A DNA stretch of 64,000 nucleotides, taken from Prado023 sp963714995. GTDB taxonomy: Bacteria; Actinomycetota; Actinomycetes; S36-B12; CAIYMF01. Position 1 is the first letter of the stretch. Each line of letters opens with the position of its first letter. The stretch covers positions 1 through 64,000 of the forward strand of contig CAVQQP010000007.1 of assembly GCA_963714995.1 (NCBI GenBank). The letters are read 5' to 3'. The notes under the pieces are model-generated. The model searched no databases, was not told the origin of the DNA, and saw nothing but the letters and a program-made list of their open reading frames with translations. Made by a program: the position numbers and the translations under genes. Positions 59,795 to 64,000 of the stretch are shown piece after piece.

Positions 59795-61075
59795 TCAGGG
59801 CTCGACCGAGGCCCGGCCGCCCGCGTCCGCCGGACCACGGGAGTCGACGCTGGCCCGGCCGTCCCCGTCGAGCCCGCGCAGGGACGGCAGCGCGGCGATC
59901 AGCAGCGAGATGGCGACCAGCAGGGCGCCGATGATCGCGTAGACCACCTGGACGCCCCACTCCTCGACGGCGGTCCCGGCCAGCAGCAGCCCCAGCGGTG
60001 GGGCGGCGTAGAACAGGGCCGTCTGGACGCCGTAGACCCGACCCTGCACGTGCGCAGCCACGCGGGTCTGCACGAGCGAGTTCAGCAGCGGGTTCATCGG
60101 ACCCCAGCCGAGACCGAGCAGGAAACCCGCAGCGACGAACACCGGCAGCGGGGGCAGGAACGCCATCGGGATGATCGCCGCCGTCACGGAGAACATCACG
60201 AGGACCACGATCCGGTGCTTGGACATGCGTGCCGACAGCCACCCGTAGGAGAAGGACCCGATCATCCCGCCTGCCGCCAGGGCGGTGAGGGTGAGGCCGT
60301 AGCTGCTCGGCTGCCCGATGGCCTCGAAGTGCACCGGCATCAGGATCGACTCGGTGGGCATGTAGACCATCGCCAGCACCGCGATCGCAAGCGTCAGCAC
60401 CCGCAGCGCCTTGTCGTGCCAGAGGATCCTCGCCCCGCGGACGATCGACGACCAGAACAGCTCGTTGTCGTCGCCGGCCTCGTGCCGCGACCTGCCGATC
60501 TCCTCCGTGACGTGGATCCCGCTGACCGCGACGATGGCCAGCACGAACGCGGCCGCGGTCATCCAGAACGACGGGACCACGCCGATGGTGCTGATCCCCA
60601 GGGCCGCCAGCGCAGGCCCGATCACCCACCCGGCCGCGAACACGCCCTCGTGGACCCCGTTGATCCGGTCGATGTAGAACCGCCCCGCGTGCGCGACATC
60701 GGGGATGAGCGACTTGCGCGCGGTGTACCCCGCGGGATCGAAGGTCGCCCCGAGCACGGCCAGCGCCAGGATCATGCCCAGGGTGAGGACGCCGGCGCGC
60801 TCGGCGAGGGGGAACAGCCCGACGGAGACCGCGGAGAAGGCATCCGAGGCCATCGACACCCGACGCCGACCGAAGCGGTCGACCAGGGCCCCGACGAACG
60901 GCGAGACGAAGATGCCCGGGATCGCGGCCGCGGCGGCGACCAGTCCCGCGTCAGCGGCGGAGCCGGTCTCCTGCAGCACCAGCCAGGGCACCAGGACCGC
61001 GACCGTGGAGTTCGCCACTCCGCCCAGGAGGTTCGCGACCTGCAGGAGGACGACGGGGGCACGGCGGGCAGGCAC
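59795..61075 (-). CDS. MFS transporter, EntS/MFS_3-like
   Basis: A 426-residue 12-helix exporter. GALVDRFGRRRVSM (about 63-76) is the MFS loop 2-3 motif, followed by ATFDPAGYTARKSLIPDV and GGMIGSFSYGWLSARM. This branch exports siderophores, macrolides or unknown compounds. The hydrophilic tail after about residue 400 is Asp/Gly/Arg-rich. GTG start. Not linked by overlap to its neighbours. Confidence 0.88.
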   Translation of the reverse strand: MPARRAPVVLLQVANLLGGVANSTVAVLVPWLVLQETGSAADAGLVAAAAAIPGIFVSPFVGALVDRFGRRRVSMASDAFSAVSVGLFPLAERAGVLTLGMILALAVLGATFDPAGYTARKSLIPDVAHAGRFYIDRINGVHEGVFAAGWVIGPALAALGISTIGVVPSFWMTAAAFVLAIVAVSGIHVTEEIGRSRHEAGDDNELFWSSIVRGARILWHDKALRVLTLAIAVLAMVYMPTESILMPVHFEAIGQPSSYGLTLTALAAGGMIGSFSYGWLSARMSKHRIVVLVMFSVTAAIIPMAFLPPLPVFVAAGFLLGLGWGPMNPLLNSLVQTRVAAHVQGRVYGVQTALFYAAPPLGLLLAGTAVEEWGVQVVYAIIGALLVAISLLIAALPSLRGLDGDGRASVDSRGPADAGGRASVEP

Positions 61076-61140
61076 AGGAGTTCCTCACGATGGGTGGACA
61101 AGCAGCCTACGCGCTGCCGCCGGCCCTCGGGCAGAGCCGC

Positions 61141-62791
61141 TCAGAGCTCTGGGTCGTCCGCGCCCTCGTCCTCGTCCGCCGAACCGCCCGCTCCACCGCC
61201 CGTGACGCGCGGCCATGCGACCTCGGGACCCAGCCGGAAGAGCGTGAGGTTCCCGGTCGAGGAGGAGAACAGCTCCACCCAGCCGGGCCCTGGGAACGGG
61301 CCGAACGCCGCCTCCACGGGTTGCAGCGCCCGACGGCAGTGCCAGCAGGTGCGGTCCTCGGCGCTGTAGATCACCACGTACTCGCCCGGCTGCGGGTAGG
61401 CGGCGTCCGAGTCCGGGGGGAACCTGAGCAGTCGGTTGAGCGAGCGGAAGCTGCGCGCCTCCCAGCGCGGGGCTCCGAACGGGCTGGTCTGGTACGCCGG
61501 CAGGATCCGCTGGGTGCCCCAGTCGGCCCAGACCCGGGTGTCGGGCATGCCCCCCTGCGACGGTCAGGTGGTCGCGCAGCTCGACCATCGCATCCCCACC
61601 GTTGGGGGCGAACCCCGGGTAGGTGGTGGCGAAGCGCACCGCCGGGACCAGCACACCGAGGGCCAGCAGCGCGCCCCCCAGGACCGCTCCCCCGCGCCAG
61701 GCACCGCGGGAGCTGCGGATGACGATCGCCATCGTGCCGACCGCCGCGAGCATCAGGGGCACGATGAACGACAGCCAGTACCGCGCGACGTCGAGGCGCA
61801 CCGAGGGGTGGCCCGGGTCGAGCGCGCCGCCCTGGATCCACAGCAGCGCGACCGTGAGCATCCCCCACGCCCAGATCCGGCCCAGTTGCGCGCGGAACAC
61901 CAGCCCACCCACGGCACCGACCGCCAGGCAGGCCAGCAGGGCCGGGCCCCCCGAGATCTCGAGGATCGAGCGCGGCAGGACCGTCATGTACCACCAGCGC
62001 GACTGCCCCACGTAGACGGCGTCCGAGCTGACCTCGGACTCGGAGATGTCGGCCCCCAGGATGATCCGGAACTTCAGCCACGGGTCGTCGTAGACCACGG
62101 CGCACAGCAGCATGTCCAGGACCAGCCACGCCAGGGCTGGCGGGGCGAACCAGGCCAGGGTCGTCAGCGGACGTCCGATCCGCCACAGGACCCAGCCGAT
62201 CACCGGCCACGCGAAGATGGCCGTCTCGCGGACCTCGAAGCTCCATCCCGTGACGAATCCACAGGCGGCGAGCAGCGCCGGTACCCGCCAACCCCAGGCA
62301 CGACCCGCCTCATGGGCATCCTCCGCGGCGTCGGCAGCCAGGGTGGCCAGGAGCAGGGCCAGTCCGATCAGCGTGGTGGCGGTCAGGTCCGTGTACCCCC
62401 GCGTCAGGTTGACGAACACCAGGGGCGTCCCGAGGGCGAAGGCCGCCGCCAGCACCCCTGTGGACCTCGACACGTACCGCGTGCCCAGCAGGTAGAGCAC
62501 GGCCGCCAGGACGCCCGTGCTCAGCAGCGGCACCACGTAGTAGGTCGCCGTCGCGTCCCCCCAGATCCGCGCGAACGGGATGATCGGGAGCAGGAAGCCC
62601 CACCGCGACAGGCCCGAGGGCCGCCACGTGCCCTCCGGGAAGGCCAGCGCGCCCTGCACGTAGTGCCAGGGATCGGTCGGGACGAGCGCGGAGCGGTAGG
62701 CCAGGGCGATCCCCATGGCGACCACCGCCAGCAGGGCCGCCCAGGAGAGGTCGCGCCGCCCGATGTCCCGGCCCCATGCGAGCGACCTCAC
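61141..62791 (-). CDS. GT-C-like multi-pass membrane glycosyltransferase, frameshift near 61552
   Basis: About 550 residues with ten or more helices and a soluble C terminus. After the first helix the loop LVPTDPWHYVQGALAFPEG has the place of the catalytic acidic loop of GT-C enzymes, but the usual DD/DE pair reads DP, so activity is uncertain. Later helices (YYVVPLLSTGVLAAVLYLL, FVTGWSFEVRETAIFAWPV) are GT39-like. The C-terminal part (TRVWADWGTQRILPAYQ, WHCRRALQPVEAAFG) is in another frame after a one-base change in the C-run near 61552. The GTG overlaps the stop of the GT2 gene, so both act together, probably on envelope glycans. Confidence 0.78.
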
Positions 62792-63792
62792 AGCCGCTGC
62801 TCCGCCCAGTGCCAGTAGCGCGCGAGCGCGCGACTCACCGGCGCCGGGACCCCCGGTCCCAGCCCGGTCGGGGGGTCGAGCGGCCCGCGCAGCAGCCGCG
62901 ACAGCTCACGGTCGGGGACCCTGCGTGCCGCCTGGATGACCCGCCGCCGGTCGGCGAGCGACCGTCGATGCGTCGCCAACCACCTCCAGCCCTCCACCTT
63001 GTCACGGGCCCATCCGTCGCGGACGGCCACGAGCAGCACGCCCCCCTCGACGACCAGCGCCGGGAGCGCCACGAACCGACGGGTCCGACGCTCCGGGAGC
63101 AGCATCAGGTTCATGAGCCGGTTGCGCTCGAGGAGGTAGAACTTCGCGGAGTTGCGGGCGAAGTCGTAGTGGTGCAGCACGACGGCCGCGGGCTCGTGCA
63201 CCACCCGGTAGCCGGCCTGCCAGGCGCGCATCGACAGGTACACGTCCTCGCAGTAGGCGACATAGTCGGCGTCGAACCCGTCGAGGGCCTCCCACACCTC
63301 CCGGCGCACCGCGAACGTCACCCCGGTGATCGAGGCCACCTCCGTGACCTCCTGATGATCGGCCGCAGGCTCACCGAGCCCGCCGACCCAGGAGAACATC
63401 AGGTAGTGCACCGGGTTGCCGGCCGTGTTCAGTGCCTCCGGGTCGTCAGCCAGCCGGATGCTCGCGCAGGCCAGCCCGACCCCTGGCTCAGCCACGCGGC
63501 GGACCAGGGCAGACAGCGCCCCCGGTCGCACCAGGGCATCGGAGTTGACGAACACCAGGACCTCACCCGTGCAGTGCCTCGCGGCGAAGTTGCACCCTCC
63601 GGCGTACCCGAGGTTGCGACCCGGGGACAGCACCCGGACCCCGGGCATCCCGCGCACGGCCTGCACGGGACCGGGTGCCGCATCGTTGTCGACGACCACG
63701 ATGTCGTCGGCCCCGTCGGCCACCAGAGCTGCCACGCACTGCGCCAGGGTGGGTTCTGCTCCGTGGGCCAGGACGATCGCTGAGGCCCGCAC
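62788..63792 (-). CDS. family 2 glycosyltransferase
   Basis: A 334-residue GT-A enzyme. The nucleotide-sugar part has SAIVLAHGAEPTLAQCVAAL at the start, VVVDNDAAP (about 32-40), RNLGYAGGCNFAARHC, and the DxD-type FVNSDALV (about 82-89); the acceptor part has GFDADYVAYCEDVYLSMRAWQAGY. This form (NLGYAGGCNF, EDVYLSMR) is typical of rhamnosyl- and similar transferases of cell-wall polysaccharide. Start ATG or GTG at 63792. Coupled to the membrane glycosyltransferase downstream. Confidence 0.9.
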   Translation of the reverse strand: MRASAIVLAHGAEPTLAQCVAALVADGADDIVVVDNDAAPGPVQAVRGMPGVRVLSPGRNLGYAGGCNFAARHCTGEVLVFVNSDALVRPGALSALVRRVAEPGVGLACASIRLADDPEALNTAGNPVHYLMFSWVGGLGEPAADHQEVTEVASITGVTFAVRREVWEALDGFDADYVAYCEDVYLSMRAWQAGYRVVHEPAAVVLHHYDFARNSAKFYLLERNRLMNLMLLPERRTRRFVALPALVVEGGVLLVAVRDGWARDKVEGWRWLATHRRSLADRRRVIQAARRVPDRELSRLLRGPLDPPTGLGPGVPAPVSRALARYWHWAEQRL

Positions 63793-63902
63793 TCGCTCAC
63801 CCTAGCCGCCGGGCGCGATGATTCGTCCGACCTGCCTGAATGGCGCCCGGGTTACCATGGTGGTCCAGATCCGGCGTTTCCGAGTCGCAGCGGGGGTGGG
63901 CG

Positions 63903-64000
63903 ATGCGCAGGAGGGGATGGCTCGCCCTGATCCTCCTGGCGCCGCTTGCCGTGATCGCGATCGGCACCCAGGTGGCGGCCCTGACCGGACTCGTGGGCGT
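63903..64000 (+). CDS. N terminus of a secreted or membrane-anchored protein, cut by the window edge
   Basis: An ATG at 63903 opens a frame of 32 codons to the edge: three Arg after the Met, then a hydrophobic segment WLALILLAPLAVIAIGTQVA. This is a signal peptide or single anchor. GGGGGTGGG precedes the ATG, and TTACCAT near 63851 might be a -10. Nothing can be said of the product. Confidence 0.55.
   Translation, partial: MRRRGWLALILLAPLAVIAIGTQVAALTGLVG

Overview
The window is about 70% GC, gene-dense and ordinary in chromosomal content. The dnaK-grpE-dnaJ-hspR-clpB operon with a HAIR operator, a bacterial proteasome activator (Bpa/PafE type), an MFS-cNMP-patatin fusion protein, a mycobacterial-type MEMO/radical SAM set and many GTG and apparently leaderless starts all point to Actinomycetota. 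I cannot place the genus. No prophage, plasmid backbone, insertion sequence or CRISPR array is visible.

Layout. 1-11.2 kb (minus strand): an acyl-CoA carboxylase pair, an AmmeMemoRadiSam set, an AtuA-family protein, a TetR regulator and an isovaleryl/citronellyl-type acyl-CoA dehydrogenase. Two near-identical promoter/operator sequences bracket this region, which looks like one branched-chain acyl-CoA (leucine or terpenoid) catabolic regulon. 11.4-21.5 kb: K+ channel, SET protein, Bpa, serS, a HAD phosphatase, a rhomboid protease, pheA, a DUF4446 protein, a glycerophosphodiesterase and an FAD-linked oxidase. 21.7-31 kb: class II fructose-bisphosphate aldolase, a DUF559-type endonuclease gene bounded by two palindromes, purA, a secreted beta-helix protein, an Old Yellow Enzyme and pntAB. 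31-44.6 kb: aminotransferase, purD-purB-purC, a PTS block (EI, HPr, EIIA, EIIB, no EIIC), tocopherol-cyclase-like protein, tadA, upp, an S66 peptidase and OsmC. 44.7-55.5 kb: tRNA-Ser(GGA), SRP RNA, the MFS-cNMP-patatin protein and the DnaK/ClpB heat-shock operon. 55.7-64 kb: a membrane Fe-S reductase, YbaK, acyltransferase-like and MFS membrane proteins, and two cell-envelope glycosyltransferases.

Two things stand out beyond gene content. First, several families of short palindromes (18-19 bp arms, 7-nt loops) recur. Family A occurs at 9496, 27861 and 51128, once inside a coding sequence and once between hspR and clpB. Family B occurs as two copies flanking the DUF559 gene. Looser multi-copy inverted repeats lie at 2.1, 31.1 and 48.4 kb. 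Second, many genes are broken by an apparent one-base indel while both halves stay well conserved, including the housekeeping genes serS, fba and dnaJ. I read these as residual sequencing or assembly errors and annotate each as one gene.

Genes work together as follows: TetR probably represses both ends of the catabolic region; HspR is encoded inside the operon it controls through the HAIR; purA, purD, purB and purC give four purine steps; serS, tRNA-Ser, tadA and YbaK serve translation; and the PTS block phosphorylates a sugar through an EIIC that must lie elsewhere.
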